From Lachnospiraceae bacterium (GTDB taxonomy: Bacteria > Bacillota > Clostridia > Lachnospirales > Lachnospiraceae), in NCBI GenBank assembly GCA_017624855.1, contig JAGAMF010000007.1, positions 62,001-126,000 of the forward strand: DNA of 64,000 bases, given 5' to 3'. The position numbers and the translations under genes are program-made. This document shows positions 26,235 through 35,146 of the stretch, one piece after another. How positions within the stretch are numbered: the stretch's first letter is position 1; the number at the start of each line of letters is the position of its first letter. Under the pieces are notes generated by a model. The model worked only from the letters and a program-made list of their open reading frames with translations. It was not told where the DNA came from and did not search any database.

Positions 26235-26867
26235 ATGGAATTATTTAAAAATGATATTTTTATAAAAGTATCGATTTTTCTCATTACGCTAAGCATAATA
26301 TGCCAGATTGTGGCAGGGGTACTATATCAGAATATGATTCAGGAAACCGACAATATGTCTGCGACGGACAATAAATTACTGAAACAATGCAAGTTAAAAT
26401 TCGCCAACTGCTTTCAGCTGAATTCCGGAGTGGCCAATATACCTATTTTTGTGGAGAAGTTTATTAATCGCATAAAAATCGGCTTTTTAACATTGCCCGG
26501 ATTATCTGTATTTTCGGGACAAGCTATGCTTCTTTCGGTACTTTTATGCGGAATCGGCGTATATCGCCGAATTGTCCAAGGACATCATCTTGTGGAATTG
26601 TTCCCGTATTATATTGTCAGTCTGTTCGGTTTGTATGCATATTTCAGCATTTCTTCCATGGTAGACCTGAAAGGGAAAAAAGAAATCCTGAAAACCAACA
26701 TGATTGATTATCTTGAGAATCATATGGTAAGCCGATTAAAAGTGCTTCCCAGGGAGAAAATTGCCAAGGAGATTATGGAAGCACAGACTCCTGTTGTGGA
26801 AACACCAAGATTTGGAAGAAAAGAACAACAGGAGTTGGAGCAGTTGCTGCAGGAATTTTTATCTTGA
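26235..26867 (+). CDS. Membrane protein of unknown function
   Basis: 210 residues with three predicted helices (about 12-30, 96-114, 125-143), a loop with three Cys residues (LKQCKLKFANCFQ) in the predicted extracellular part and a basic, coiled C-terminal tail (RKEQQELEQLLQEFLS). Preceded by GGAGG-like ACGGAGGAC. I recognise no domain. It lies alone upstream of pgi with its own promoter. Confidence 0.65.
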   Translation: MELFKNDIFIKVSIFLITLSIICQIVAGVLYQNMIQETDNMSATDNKLLKQCKLKFANCFQLNSGVANIPIFVEKFINRIKIGFLTLPGLSVFSGQAMLLSVLLCGIGVYRRIVQGHHLVELFPYYIVSLFGLYAYFSISSMVDLKGKKEILKTNMIDYLENHMVSRLKVLPREKIAKEIMEAQTPVVETPRFGRKEQQELEQLLQEFLS

Positions 26868-26955
26868 AAAAAGCCCTTATTTTTGCTACACTTGACAAGG
26901 AACATGACATTTTAAAAATGTTGCAATAAATATAAGGATAAAAGGAGAAAATCAC

Positions 26956-28305
26956 ATGAGTAAAAAAGTAGCATTTGATTATTCCAAAGCAGCACCCTTT
27001 ATCAGCGCTAACGAAATGGAACTGATGAAGAAGCTTACACTTGACGCAAAAGAATTACTGGTTTCTAAAACCGGTGCAGGAAATGATTTCCTTGGATGGA
27101 TTGATCTTCCTGAAAACTATGACAAAGAAGAGTTTGCAAGAATTAAGAAGGCAGCTGAAAAGATCCAGAACGATTCAGAAGTTCTTTTGGTTGTTGGTAT
27201 CGGCGGTTCTTACCTCGGTGCAAGAGCAGCAATCGAATTCTTAAGACACAGCTTTTACAATGTTGTTGATAAGAGCATCCGTAAAACTCCCGAAATTTAT
27301 TTCGTTGGTAACTCTATCAGCTCTACATACTTAAAGCACTTGATTCAGGTAATCGGCGACAGAGATTTCTCTATCAACATGATTTCCAAGTCAGGTACAA
27401 CAACAGAACCTGCTATCGCATTCCGTGTATTAAAGAAGATGGCAGAAGAGAAGTACGGCAAGGAAGGCGCTGCTAAGAGAATCTACGCTACAACAGATAA
27501 GGCAAGAGGATCTTTGAAGGGTCTCGCAACAGAAGAAGGATACGAAACCTTCGTAGTGCCCGATGATATCGGTGGCCGTTTCTCAGTTCTTACAGCAGTT
27601 GGTTTACTTCCCATCGCAGTAAGCGGCGCTGACATTGATAAGTTAATGGAAGGTGCAAGAAGCGGTAGAGAGCGTGCATTAAACAACGCTTTTGAAGAGA
27701 ACGATGCACTTTTATATGCAGCAGCTCGTAACATCCTTTTAAGAAAAGGAAAACAGATTGAAATCCTTGCTAACTACGAACCCAGCGTACACTTTGTATC
27801 TGAGTGGTGGAAGCAGTTATATGGTGAGAGTGAAGGTAAGGATCAGAAGGGTATCTTCCCTGCAAGCGTTGATTTAACAACAGACTTGCACTCAATGGGA
27901 CAGTTTATCCAGGACGGTTCCAGAAATATCTTCGAAACCATCATCAACATCGAAACTTCCAGAGAAGAAATCATTATCGAGGAAGAGCCTGTTGATCTTG
28001 ACGGTTTGAACTACTTAACAGGTAAGACCGTAGACTTCGTAAACAAGAGCGCTATGAACGGAACAATCCTTGCTCATACAGACGGACAGGTTCCCAACTT
28101 CTTAGTAAATGTTCCTGAAGTAAACGAATTCTACTTAGGTGAATTATTCTACTTCTTCGAGTTCGCATGTGGTGTGAGCGGATACATCCTTGGTGTAAAT
28201 CCTTTCAACCAGCCCGGCGTAGAAAGCTACAAGAAGAACATGTTTGCTCTCCTTGGCAAGCCCGGATTTGAAGCTCAGAGAGAAGAACTTCTTAAGAGAT
28301 TATAA
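26956..28305 (+). CDS. pgi: Glucose-6-phosphate isomerase
   Basis: 449 residues. Signatures [31 protein letters not shown] and [15 protein letters not shown], and the catalytic helix ending [15 protein letters not shown]. It interconverts glucose-6-phosphate and fructose-6-phosphate in glycolysis. Length fits the bacterial family of about 450. Codon use is more biased than in the neighbours, as expected for a highly expressed glycolytic gene. Preceded by AAAGGAG and followed by a terminator. Confidence 0.97.
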   Translation: MSKKVAFDYSKAAPFISANEMELMKKLTLDAKELLVSKTGAGNDFLGWIDLPENYDKEEFARIKKAAEKIQNDSEVLLVVGIGGSYLGARAAIEFLRHSFYNVVDKSIRKTPEIYFVGNSISSTYLKHLIQVIGDRDFSINMISKSGTTTEPAIAFRVLKKMAEEKYGKEGAAKRIYATTDKARGSLKGLATEEGYETFVVPDDIGGRFSVLTAVGLLPIAVSGADIDKLMEGARSGRERALNNAFEENDALLYAAARNILLRKGKQIEILANYEPSVHFVSEWWKQLYGESEGKDQKGIFPASVDLTTDLHSMGQFIQDGSRNIFETIINIETSREEIIIEEEPVDLDGLNYLTGKTVDFVNKSAMNGTILAHTDGQVPNFLVNVPEVNEFYLGELFYFFEFACGVSGYILGVNPFNQPGVESYKKNMFALLGKPGFEAQREELLKRL

Positions 28306-28323
28306 TTAAAAGATTATAAAACA

Positions 28324-28360
28324 AGACATCGTCGTGAGAAATCGCGGCGATGTTTTTTTT
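28324..28360 (+). terminator. Terminator of pgi
   Basis: Stem ACATCGTCG/CGGCGATGT with one G-U pair, 10-nt loop and a run of eight T. Confidence 0.85.
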
Positions 28361-28401
28361 ATGAAAAAAACGGCAACCTAATTGAAAAATGTCGAAAATA
28401 C

Positions 28402-28430
28402 TTGCGACAAATGTAAGAGTCGTGTAAAAT
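28402..28430 (+). promoter_or_regulatory. Sigma-A promoter of putP
   Basis: TTGCGA (28402-28407), 17-nt spacer and TAAAAT (28425-28430), 61 nt before the ATG. Confidence 0.5.
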
Positions 28431-28491
28431 GCAAACATATGAGAAAAAATGATATACATGAGAAATGCATGTGTATAGAAAGTGGTGAATT

Positions 28492-29988
28492 ATGAATTAC
28501 GCAGAATTATCGGCTTTTATTGTGTACTTATTGCTGGTACTTGCGGTTGGCGTTTACTTCTTTATAAAAGGTCGTAAAGCTGACGGTGGTGACAAGGATT
28601 ATTTCCTTGGCGGAAGAAATATGAACGGATGGGTAGCAGCCCTTTCAGCAGGAGCTTCCGACATGAGCGCATGGGTACTTATGGGTCTTCCCGGTTCCAT
28701 CTACCTTGCAGGTATGGGACAGGTGTGGATTTCCGTAGGTTTGCTTATCGGTACAATTTGTGCATGGATTTTCGTTGCTCCGAGATTGAGAAGATTGTCC
28801 ATCAAGGCACAGGACTCCATTACGATTCCTCAGTATCTGACAAACAGATTCCAGTCCAAAAACAAGGCGCTTCAGATTATCTGTGCGGTTATTTTCGTAG
28901 TAGTTTATTGTGTATATGCGGCATCCAGTATTTATGCATGCGGTACTTTATTTAATACCGTATTCGGAATGAAACCCATTTACGCAATGGTTGGTGCAGC
29001 TGCAATTATTATCATCTATACATTCCTTGGCGGATTCAACGCAGTATGTTGGACTGACTTTTTCCAGGGTATGCTTATGCTGGCAGCTATTATGATTGCT
29101 CCTATCGTGGCAGTTATTGCTATGCAGGCTCCGGATTTTGTGCCCGCATATGAAGTAGTAACGGGCGAGAATTATTACAACTTCTTATCTAGCGGTTCTT
29201 TTAACTGGGAAAGTATTGCGGATATTTTAAGCGGTCTCGGATGGGGACTTGGATATTTGGGTATGCCCCATATTTTGGTTCGTTATATGTCAATCAAGTC
29301 TGAAAAAGAAATGAAGAAATCAAGAGCAATCGGTATCGGTTGGACAACTTTAATTCTTATCATGGCGTCTGTTGTAGGTATTGTTGGACATCACTACATC
29401 GGAAGCGGTTTGGAAGATAAGAGCGTTGTATTCATTACTATGGTAAGAAGCGTGTTCCCTGCTTTGATTTCCGGTGTACTTCTTTCAGCAATCCTTGCAG
29501 CATCTATGAGTACAGCTGACTCGCAGTTGCTTGCTTCTTCATCTGCTTTTGCATCCGATGTTTACAAGCCTGTATTCCGTAAAAATGCATCTAACAAGGA
29601 AATGCTTTGGGCAGGCCGTATCATCGTAATCGTGATTGCGATTGTTGCGTTATTGATTGCAATTAACCCTAACTGTGCCGGCATTATGGCATTGGTTGAA
29701 TGTGCGTGGGCAGCTTTTGGTGCGGCTTTCGGTCCTGCGATTATTCTTTCACTGTTCTGGAAGAGATTTACATATAAGGGCGCGATTACCGGTATTATTG
29801 TAGGTTTTGTTGTGGATGCACTTTGGTATGCGTTTTTATCCGGTCCTACAGGATTATACGAAATCATTCCCGGATTTATCGCAAGTATGATTGCAGCTGT
29901 GGTTGTATCTTTAATCGACAAGACTCCTTCAAAAGAAGTTATGGATTTATTCGAAGAAGGTATTAAGCCTACTGTGGATGCAGAGTAA
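28492..29988 (+). CDS. putP: Sodium/proline symporter PutP
   Basis: 498 residues, 13 helices of the sodium:solute symporter family. SDMSAWVLMGLPGSIYLAGM in the second helix and SAILAASMSTADSQLLASSS in the ninth are the PutP sodium-site regions. It imports proline with sodium. Alone in its transcript, with its own promoter and terminator. Confidence 0.92.
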   Translation: MNYAELSAFIVYLLLVLAVGVYFFIKGRKADGGDKDYFLGGRNMNGWVAALSAGASDMSAWVLMGLPGSIYLAGMGQVWISVGLLIGTICAWIFVAPRLRRLSIKAQDSITIPQYLTNRFQSKNKALQIICAVIFVVVYCVYAASSIYACGTLFNTVFGMKPIYAMVGAAAIIIIYTFLGGFNAVCWTDFFQGMLMLAAIMIAPIVAVIAMQAPDFVPAYEVVTGENYYNFLSSGSFNWESIADILSGLGWGLGYLGMPHILVRYMSIKSEKEMKKSRAIGIGWTTLILIMASVVGIVGHHYIGSGLEDKSVVFITMVRSVFPALISGVLLSAILAASMSTADSQLLASSSAFASDVYKPVFRKNASNKEMLWAGRIIVIVIAIVALLIAINPNCAGIMALVECAWAAFGAAFGPAIILSLFWKRFTYKGAITGIIVGFVVDALWYAFLSGPTGLYEIIPGFIASMIAAVVVSLIDKTPSKEVMDLFEEGIKPTVDAE

Positions 29989-30038
29989 TCATTTAATATT
30001 CAACAGAAATGTTCGTATAAAAATAAGCGAAGTGAAGG

Positions 30039-30069
30039 CCGTCCGTTCGTAAAGAACGGGCGGTTTTTT
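30039..30069 (+). terminator. Terminator of putP
   Basis: Stem CCGTCCGTTC/GAACGGGCGG (one G-U pair), 5-nt loop and TTTTTT. Confidence 0.88.
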
Positions 30070-30167
30070 GGTTGGTATTATCCTTGCATTTGCGCAAGGC
30101 TTTCAATATAATTAAAATGTAGATAAAAAAATAACGGTAAGTTGCAGAACATCAGGGGGAATTATAA

Positions 30168-31139
30168 ATGAGAAAGTGGTCTGTTTTTATCATATGCTTT
30201 ATTTTTATGGTAGGCCTGTTTGGATGTGGAGAAACGGAAGTAACCGTGGAAGAAATATCGACCGAAGAGCAGTTAGGAGTGGAAGAGCAAGAGGCAATTG
30301 GTAACGAAATTATATCTGCCGAAGAGCAACCGGAAAATGCCTCCAAAGAAACCGAAGAAGAACTTTTTCTTGCTAAGTTAGAAGGGATAGAAGGGGACTT
30401 TGTCGATGAAAATGACCGGGAGATTCCGGACGATGCATACAATGTGGAAAGAATGTTTGGAACTCATAAGTTTCTCTTGTTTGAAGATTCCGATTCTTTT
30501 TTGGAAGCGTTTGGTTTTGGGGACGCAGAACCCTTTTATGAGTTTTATGCGGATGGCAAATTGGAATTAACCCTGTATTATGATGAGGAAACACAGCTTG
30601 GTTGCGGTGATTACGGTAGCAATTGGGGATTCTGCTTTCTTGGATTGGAAGAGAAGGAATGGAGCGGCTATCTTTGGGGAGACTATATGGAGCCGGTTGT
30701 GGTATATAGCGGCCTGCGCCCGGAAGATTACATGGGCGATTATTCCTATGACGAGATAAAAGAATACAACGACGCGGGACAACTAATAGAGTATCGCGTT
30801 ACCAATATCGCGGATTTGACAGCGGAATATACGAATATTGAGAATTTGAAAGACGGCACTGTTCTGTGGAATGATGCCCTGGTGGTAAGCTATTCCTATA
30901 ATGATGACGGAACATTGGCGTATCGGAAGTATAATCATAATTTGTATTTGTTCGGAAGCAATACGGGTACATTGGAAACCTGGTTTGATGAGAAGGGCAG
31001 ACCTATTTATGAGCAGGCCTATATTACACATGGGACTTTAAATTGGTTTTATATATACGAGGATGAGGATGAGATTCCGGAGTATATTTTATATGTGGAC
31101 AATAACGGTGGGCAGGCTGAATTTACGATGTATAGATAA
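30168..31139 (+). CDS. Acidic lipoprotein of unknown function
   Basis: 323 residues. The lipoprotein signal MRKWSVFIICFIFMVGLFGC has its lipobox Cys at residue 20. An acidic linker (about 22-75) follows and then repeated Tyr/Asp-rich beta stretches such as EYNDAGQLIEYRV, YSYNDDGTLAYRKY and WFDEKGRPIYEQA. These resemble the YD/RHS or MORN-like repeat pattern, but I cannot name a family. Surface-anchored, function unknown. Confidence 0.75.
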   Translation: MRKWSVFIICFIFMVGLFGCGETEVTVEEISTEEQLGVEEQEAIGNEIISAEEQPENASKETEEELFLAKLEGIEGDFVDENDREIPDDAYNVERMFGTHKFLLFEDSDSFLEAFGFGDAEPFYEFYADGKLELTLYYDEETQLGCGDYGSNWGFCFLGLEEKEWSGYLWGDYMEPVVVYSGLRPEDYMGDYSYDEIKEYNDAGQLIEYRVTNIADLTAEYTNIENLKDGTVLWNDALVVSYSYNDDGTLAYRKYNHNLYLFGSNTGTLETWFDEKGRPIYEQAYITHGTLNWFYIYEDEDEIPEYILYVDNNGGQAEFTMYR

Positions 31140-31222
31140 AGCTGTTAAAAATTGTATCCAAGAGGGATTTCTTGCTGAATTTTGAAGATATTATGTGGTT
31201 ATAGCTGTTTGGAGCGAATGAA

Positions 31223-31990
31223 ATGAAAAAGCTTATATTACGAATTGTATTGATAGTATCAGGCATTTTGGGACTTATCTGGTTCCTAACGCCCTACGCA
31301 GTCGGCAGAATTATGAATTTAGGCAATGGCACCGGCGCCGGCATTATGGTGCTTATGGTGTGCTACAGCATTTTTTTTAATAAAATTAATCAGGCGGTAA
31401 AAAAGCTTCATACCACAAAGCCCGGCAAAATTGTTTTGGGAGCAGTAGCAACGGTTGCGTCTGCAATTATCATTTTGGCGGGCGTAGAAACCGCTTTTAT
31501 GATAAAAGCAGCAACCGCGAAGCCTTCCGAAAATGCTACGGTTGTGGTGCTTGGGTGTCGTGCCTACGGCAGCAGGCCCAGTATTATGCTGGCGTCAAGA
31601 CTGGATGCGGCGTATGAGTATTTGACAGAGCATCCAGATGCAATCTGTATTGTTTCCGGCGGTCAGGGACCGGATGAAAGTATGCCGGAAGCAGAGTGTA
31701 TGTATCTGTATCTTACGGAAAAAGGAATTGCGCCGGAGCGGATTTATATGGAGGATAAGTCTACCTCTACCAGAGAGAATCTGCTGTTTTCACAGGAGAT
31801 TATTGAGGCGGAAGGATTAAATCCGGAGATTGCCATTGTGACCAACGAGTATCACGAATATCGCGCAGGTATGGTGGCGGACGCTTTAGAGATGGAGCAT
31901 AGTGCCGTATCGGCCAATACGCCTCTGTGGCTGTTTCCGACTTATTATATTCGTGAACTGTATGGCATATTGTACGAGTGGGTGTTATAA
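31223..31990 (+). CDS. YdcF/SanA family (DUF218) membrane protein
   Basis: 255 residues. Two N-terminal helices plus a third (LGAVATVASAIIILAGVETA) precede a DUF218 domain: VVVLGCRAYGSRPSIMLASR, IVSGGQGPDESMPEA, MEDKSTSTRENLLFSQ and VTNEYHEYRAG. SanA/ElyC relatives act in envelope or undecaprenyl-phosphate homeostasis; the reaction here is unknown. Confidence 0.85.
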   Translation: MKKLILRIVLIVSGILGLIWFLTPYAVGRIMNLGNGTGAGIMVLMVCYSIFFNKINQAVKKLHTTKPGKIVLGAVATVASAIIILAGVETAFMIKAATAKPSENATVVVLGCRAYGSRPSIMLASRLDAAYEYLTEHPDAICIVSGGQGPDESMPEAECMYLYLTEKGIAPERIYMEDKSTSTRENLLFSQEIIEAEGLNPEIAIVTNEYHEYRAGMVADALEMEHSAVSANTPLWLFPTYYIRELYGILYEWVL

Positions 31991-31998
31991 AAATTTTA

Positions 31999-32027
31999 TT
32001 GACAAATGCACACACAAGTGTTTTAAT
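31999..32027 (+). promoter_or_regulatory. Sigma-A promoter of the T-box leader
   Basis: Consensus TTGACA (31999-32004), 17-nt spacer, TTTAAT (32022-32027). Confidence 0.65.
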
Positions 32028-32033
32028 GAATAA

Positions 32034-32320
32034 AAATAAAATATCTAAACCGTTGAGGCGGAGATAAAGGTAATTATGCTTTCACAGAGAGCCTGCGTTG
32101 CTGAGAGTCAGGTAAAAAACAGATTATCAAATGGACCGCTGAGGGCGCAGTCAAATGTAGGAAACTACAGAGTATTCTGCGACGCGTGGGCATGCGTCAG
32201 TTGCCGGGGATATGTTGGTATCTCAGTAAGAGCACGAGAAATCGTGAATGCAAGGTGGCACCGCGGATAAGAAATATTCGTCCTTGGCAGAAAAGAGTTT
32301 TCTGTCAGGGATTTTTTATT
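32034..32320 (+). promoter_or_regulatory. T-box leader, tryptophan-type, with antiterminator and terminator
   Basis: The signature AAGGTGGCACCGCGG (about 32252-32266) is the T-box bulge and antiterminator, preceded by a long Stem I region that opens with AGAGAGCC and GCTGAGAG. The terminator (32281-32317) has a 14-bp stem with GAG loop and six T. Uncharged tRNA pairing lets transcription pass. A 7-bp helix GCGTTGC/GCGACGC places TGG at 32187-32189 next to the presumed specifier loop, fitting tRNA-Trp, which agrees with trpB downstream; the specifier assignment is a hand fit. Confidence 0.85.
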
Positions 32321-32327
32321 GTGATGC

Positions 32328-32429
32328 ACACCTCGCGGAAATGAAATTAGTTGCTTCGCAACACCGCTCGGGCGCAAAAGAATGTGCAAGCACATTCTTT
32401 ATTGAGAACACCTCGCGGAAATGAAATTA
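32328..32429 (+). repeat. 22-bp direct repeat pair enclosing a hairpin
   Basis: ACACCTCGCGGAAATGAAATTA occurs exactly at 32328-32349 and again at 32408-32429 (80 bp apart). Between them are TTGC-TTC-GCAA and a perfect 10-bp stem AAAGAATGTG/CACATTCTTT (32377-32400) that could act as a second attenuator. The unit looks like a small intergenic repeat or tandem duplication between the T-box terminator and the leader ORF. Confidence 0.7.
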
Positions 32430-32435
32430 AAATCC

Positions 32436-32465
32436 TTGACCGAAGATACCAAATCGTTTTATAGT
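32436..32465 (+). promoter_or_regulatory. Possible internal promoter before trpB
   Basis: TTGACC (32436-32441), 18 nt, TATAGT (32460-32465). A transcript from it would begin around 32472, after the ribosome site of the 27-codon ORF, so it would bypass both the T-box and translation of that ORF. Confidence 0.4.
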
Positions 32466-32478
32466 AGGAGGTGCGGAT

Positions 32479-32562
32479 ATGTTATTGACGAAACGATGGC
32501 ATAGCCTGCGAGAACTAAACAATATGAAAGATGCTTCTACCGAGTTTCGATGGCGCAGATAA
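32479..32562 (+). CDS. 27-residue ORF, possible Trp-sensing leader peptide
   Basis: ATG follows AGGAGGTG with 5-nt spacing, one of the best ribosome sites in the window, so translation is likely. The peptide is basic (about eight Lys/Arg), contains Trp at residues 7 and 25, and ends before trpB by 87 nt. Position behind a tryptophan T-box resembles the Bacillus rtpA arrangement, where a T-box is combined with a Trp-codon leader peptide. No homologue is recognised. Confidence 0.45.
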   Translation: MLLTKRWHSLRELNNMKDASTEFRWRR

Positions 32563-32649
32563 AGCCGCCCAAAGAGAAGCAGTTGATGTAAAATAATAAC
32601 AAGAATTTAATTATAACAAGAATTTTATCAGGTTTAGGAGGACACAACC

Positions 32650-33870
32650 ATGATTTATAACAATATTGATTTTGATACTTATTTTAAAAATTATCCCGAT
32701 GCAAACGGTTATTACGGAAAATACGGCGGAGTGTATGTATCTCCCGAATTGGAGAAAGCAATGGCTGACATCAACGAGGCTTATTTTACAATCTGTAAGT
32801 CAAGCAAATTTATCAGCGAATTGCGTCGTATCCGTAAGGAATTCCAGGGCAGACCGACTCCCATTTCTCATTTGGAAAGACTGTCTGAAAGCATTGGAAA
32901 CGGTGTGCAGTTATATGTAAAAAGAGAAGACTTAAACCATACCGGTGCGCACAAGTTAAACCACTGTATGGGTGAAGCGCTCCTTGCCAAGTTCATGGGT
33001 AAGAAGAAGGTTATCGCTGAAACCGGTGCAGGTCAGCATGGTGTTGCCCTTGCAACCGCAGCTGCATACTTCGGATTGGAATGTGACATTTATATGGGTG
33101 CCGTAGACATTAAGAAGCAGGCTCCCAATGTGGCAAGAATGAAAATTTTAGGTGCAAATGTGGTTGAAGTAACTCACGGTCTTGCAACCTTAAAAGAAGC
33201 AGTAGATGCCGCTTTTGACGCATATATCAAGGAATACAAGGATGCAATCTACTGTATCGGTTCCGTTTTAGGACCTCACCCCTTCCCTATGATGGTGCGC
33301 GATTTCCAGAGCGTAATCGGTGTGGAAGCTAGAGAGCAGTTTTTACAGATGACAGGTGAATTGCCCGACGCGATTGTAGCATGCGTAGGCGGCGGTTCCA
33401 ATGCAATGGGACTTTTCTCAGGCTTCTTAAACGATCCCGTGGACATCTACGGCGTTGAGCCCCTCGGTCGTGGAGAAAAGCTTGGCGATCATGCAGCAAG
33501 CTTAAAATACGGTACCGAAGGCGTTATGCATGGCTTTAACAGTATCATGTTAAAAGATGAGAACGGCGAGCCTGCTCCCGTTTACTCCGTAGCCAGCGGT
33601 CTTGACTACCCTTCTTCAGGCCCTGAGCACGCATTTTTACATGACCTTGGAAGAGTAAAATATGATGTGGTTGACGACGAAGAAACCATCGATGCGTTCT
33701 TCAAGTTATCCAGAATGGAAGGTATCATTCCCGCAATCGAAAGCTCTCATGCAGTGGCTTATGCCATGAAGCTTGCTAAGCAGATGGGCAAAGGTTCCAT
33801 TCTCATTAACCTTTCCGGTCGTGGAGACAAGGATATGGATTATATCATCGAAAACTATGGAATTCGCTAA
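32650..33870 (+). CDS. trpB: Tryptophan synthase beta chain
   Basis: 406 residues. PLP lysine in [11 protein letters not shown], then [17 protein letters not shown] and the phosphate loop [14 protein letters not shown]. It joins indole and serine to tryptophan. AGGAGG is 8 nt upstream. No trpA or other trp gene is adjacent, so the enzyme may salvage indole; regulation by a tryptophan T-box fits. The length is that of TrpB1. Confidence 0.95.
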   Translation: MIYNNIDFDTYFKNYPDANGYYGKYGGVYVSPELEKAMADINEAYFTICKSSKFISELRRIRKEFQGRPTPISHLERLSESIGNGVQLYVKREDLNHTGAHKLNHCMGEALLAKFMGKKKVIAETGAGQHGVALATAAAYFGLECDIYMGAVDIKKQAPNVARMKILGANVVEVTHGLATLKEAVDAAFDAYIKEYKDAIYCIGSVLGPHPFPMMVRDFQSVIGVEAREQFLQMTGELPDAIVACVGGGSNAMGLFSGFLNDPVDIYGVEPLGRGEKLGDHAASLKYGTEGVMHGFNSIMLKDENGEPAPVYSVASGLDYPSSGPEHAFLHDLGRVKYDVVDDEETIDAFFKLSRMEGIIPAIESSHAVAYAMKLAKQMGKGSILINLSGRGDKDMDYIIENYGIR

Positions 33871-33935
33871 GAAGTTTTTATACGGATGTCGTATCGGTAT
33901 TCGAATGATTCTATGAATAGAATGTGATATATTTG

Positions 33936-33976
33936 AACTGTCGGTTTTGTTGTGAAACAGAGCCGACAGTTTTTAT
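33936..33976 (+). terminator. Terminator of trpB
   Basis: Stem AACTGTCGG/CCGACAGTT with further pairing inside the loop, then TTTTTA. Confidence 0.85.
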
Positions 33977-34068
33977 TATAAAAATAGCCCACTATTTACG
34001 AATTGTGTTTCTTTAAAATAAAAGTTATAATGAAAATAGGATTTAAAATCGATGAGGAGATAAAATAT

Positions 34069-34266
34069 ATGCAGTCAAAAAGCTATCTGATATCCGACAC
34101 CACAAAAGAAGAAAGAATCGCCTTGATCAAATCCTGGATTCCGGAAGATGAAGTGATGGACGGATGCGATATTGATTTGTGGGATATGTATGCCGATTAT
34201 ATTAACGGAACCAAAGAAATTGCGGAGTGCAATGCGGCTTTTAAGGCCGAGTATTATACAGATTAG
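34069..34266 (+). CDS. Small conserved-type protein, function unknown
   Basis: 65 residues from ATG 34069, behind GAGGAG with 9-nt spacing; the frame extends to 34003 without a site. It has a SYLISDTTKEERIALIKSW opening and a WDMYADYINGTKEIAECNA core. I recognise no domain. It starts a run of two small genes ahead of an XRE regulator. Confidence 0.6.
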   Translation: MQSKSYLISDTTKEERIALIKSWIPEDEVMDGCDIDLWDMYADYINGTKEIAECNAAFKAEYYTD

Positions 34267-34275
34267 GAGCTGCCG

Positions 34276-34524
34276 ATGAATAGTGAAATGAAAATCAATA
34301 TTTCGCCCATAACAAGATTGGGCGACAGAAGAGTAGCATATGTTTTGTTTACGGATAAAGGTGCCAACGCGGAGTTTATCATTCCGGGCGGCGAATTGTT
34401 GCGCAATGAAGGATTTGATGAAAAAGCTCTTGCGGAACTGAAGGAATATCTTGAAAGTGAGCAGGACAATTTGTTTCAGGTGGCAAAAGAATTAAATCCC
34501 ATGAGAAGTTTTATGAAGGATTGA
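34276..34524 (+). CDS. Small protein, function unknown
   Basis: 82 residues, ATG preceded by TAGGAGCTG. The pattern INISPITRLGDRRVAYVLFT then GANAEFIIPGGELLRNEGF suggests a compact beta-alpha fold. It follows the previous small gene by 9 nt and probably shares its transcript. Confidence 0.6.
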   Translation: MNSEMKINISPITRLGDRRVAYVLFTDKGANAEFIIPGGELLRNEGFDEKALAELKEYLESEQDNLFQVAKELNPMRSFMKD

Positions 34525-34621
34525 GAAGACTTTCAAATAATGTTATACTATATCCGAGCGCAATGCGATAAATGAAATACATCATAGTATGCGAATTCAG
34601 CAAATTAAAACGGAGGCAAAT

Positions 34622-35146
34622 ATGAGTCAGGTTGCAAAACGTTTAAAAGAAGTACGAGAAGAAAAAAATTTCACAATAGAGGCGGTAGCAGAGAAAAGCG
34701 GCCTTGCCGCGGAGGAATTGCAGGCATTTGAAGAAGGAAGTAAACTTCCGGATGCAAGTGCGTTAATGCAGTTGTCCAAAGCCTATGAAATGTCCATCGA
34801 CCGCATTTTATATTCGGGAAATGAAATGCCTAAATATGACGAGAGCAAGGCGGTTTATGCCAATGTAAAACCTGCGACTCCAAAGGAGGCAGAACAGAGC
34901 GGCGATTCGGCTAAGAAGGTTAAGCATTCCGGCAAAGCAAGTATTTTAACCCATTTGGTATTCCCGGTTTTGTGCGTTGTAGTCTACTTATTTCTGGGTA
35001 TTGCAGGCGGTTTCTGGCATCCGGGCTGGATTATTTTTTTAGGAATCCCTCTTTATTACGGATTGGTGTTGATTACTTCCCGAATCGGTAAAAATGTTGA
35101 CAGTGCCGTGCAGGAATATATGGATGAGGAGAATAAAAAGAAGTGA
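34622..35146 (+). CDS. XRE-type regulator with membrane segments
   Basis: 174 residues from ATG 34622 (GGAGG upstream; the frame extends to 34589). An N-terminal Cro/C1 helix-turn-helix (VAKRLKEVREEKNFTIEAVAEKSGL) is followed by a linker and two helices (about 110-155), the second preceded by FWHPGWIIF. Membrane-bound XRE proteins of this sort are common in Clostridia, and their targets are unknown. The stop overlaps the GTG start of the amidohydrolase. Confidence 0.8.
   Translation: MSQVAKRLKEVREEKNFTIEAVAEKSGLAAEELQAFEEGSKLPDASALMQLSKAYEMSIDRILYSGNEMPKYDESKAVYANVKPATPKEAEQSGDSAKKVKHSGKASILTHLVFPVLCVVVYLFLGIAGGFWHPGWIIFLGIPLYYGLVLITSRIGKNVDSAVQEYMDEENKKK

Noticed and set aside
32076-32270. 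64-codon frame inside the T-box leader
   Set aside because: It coincides with conserved RNA elements of the T-box, including the AAGGTGGCACCGCGG signature.
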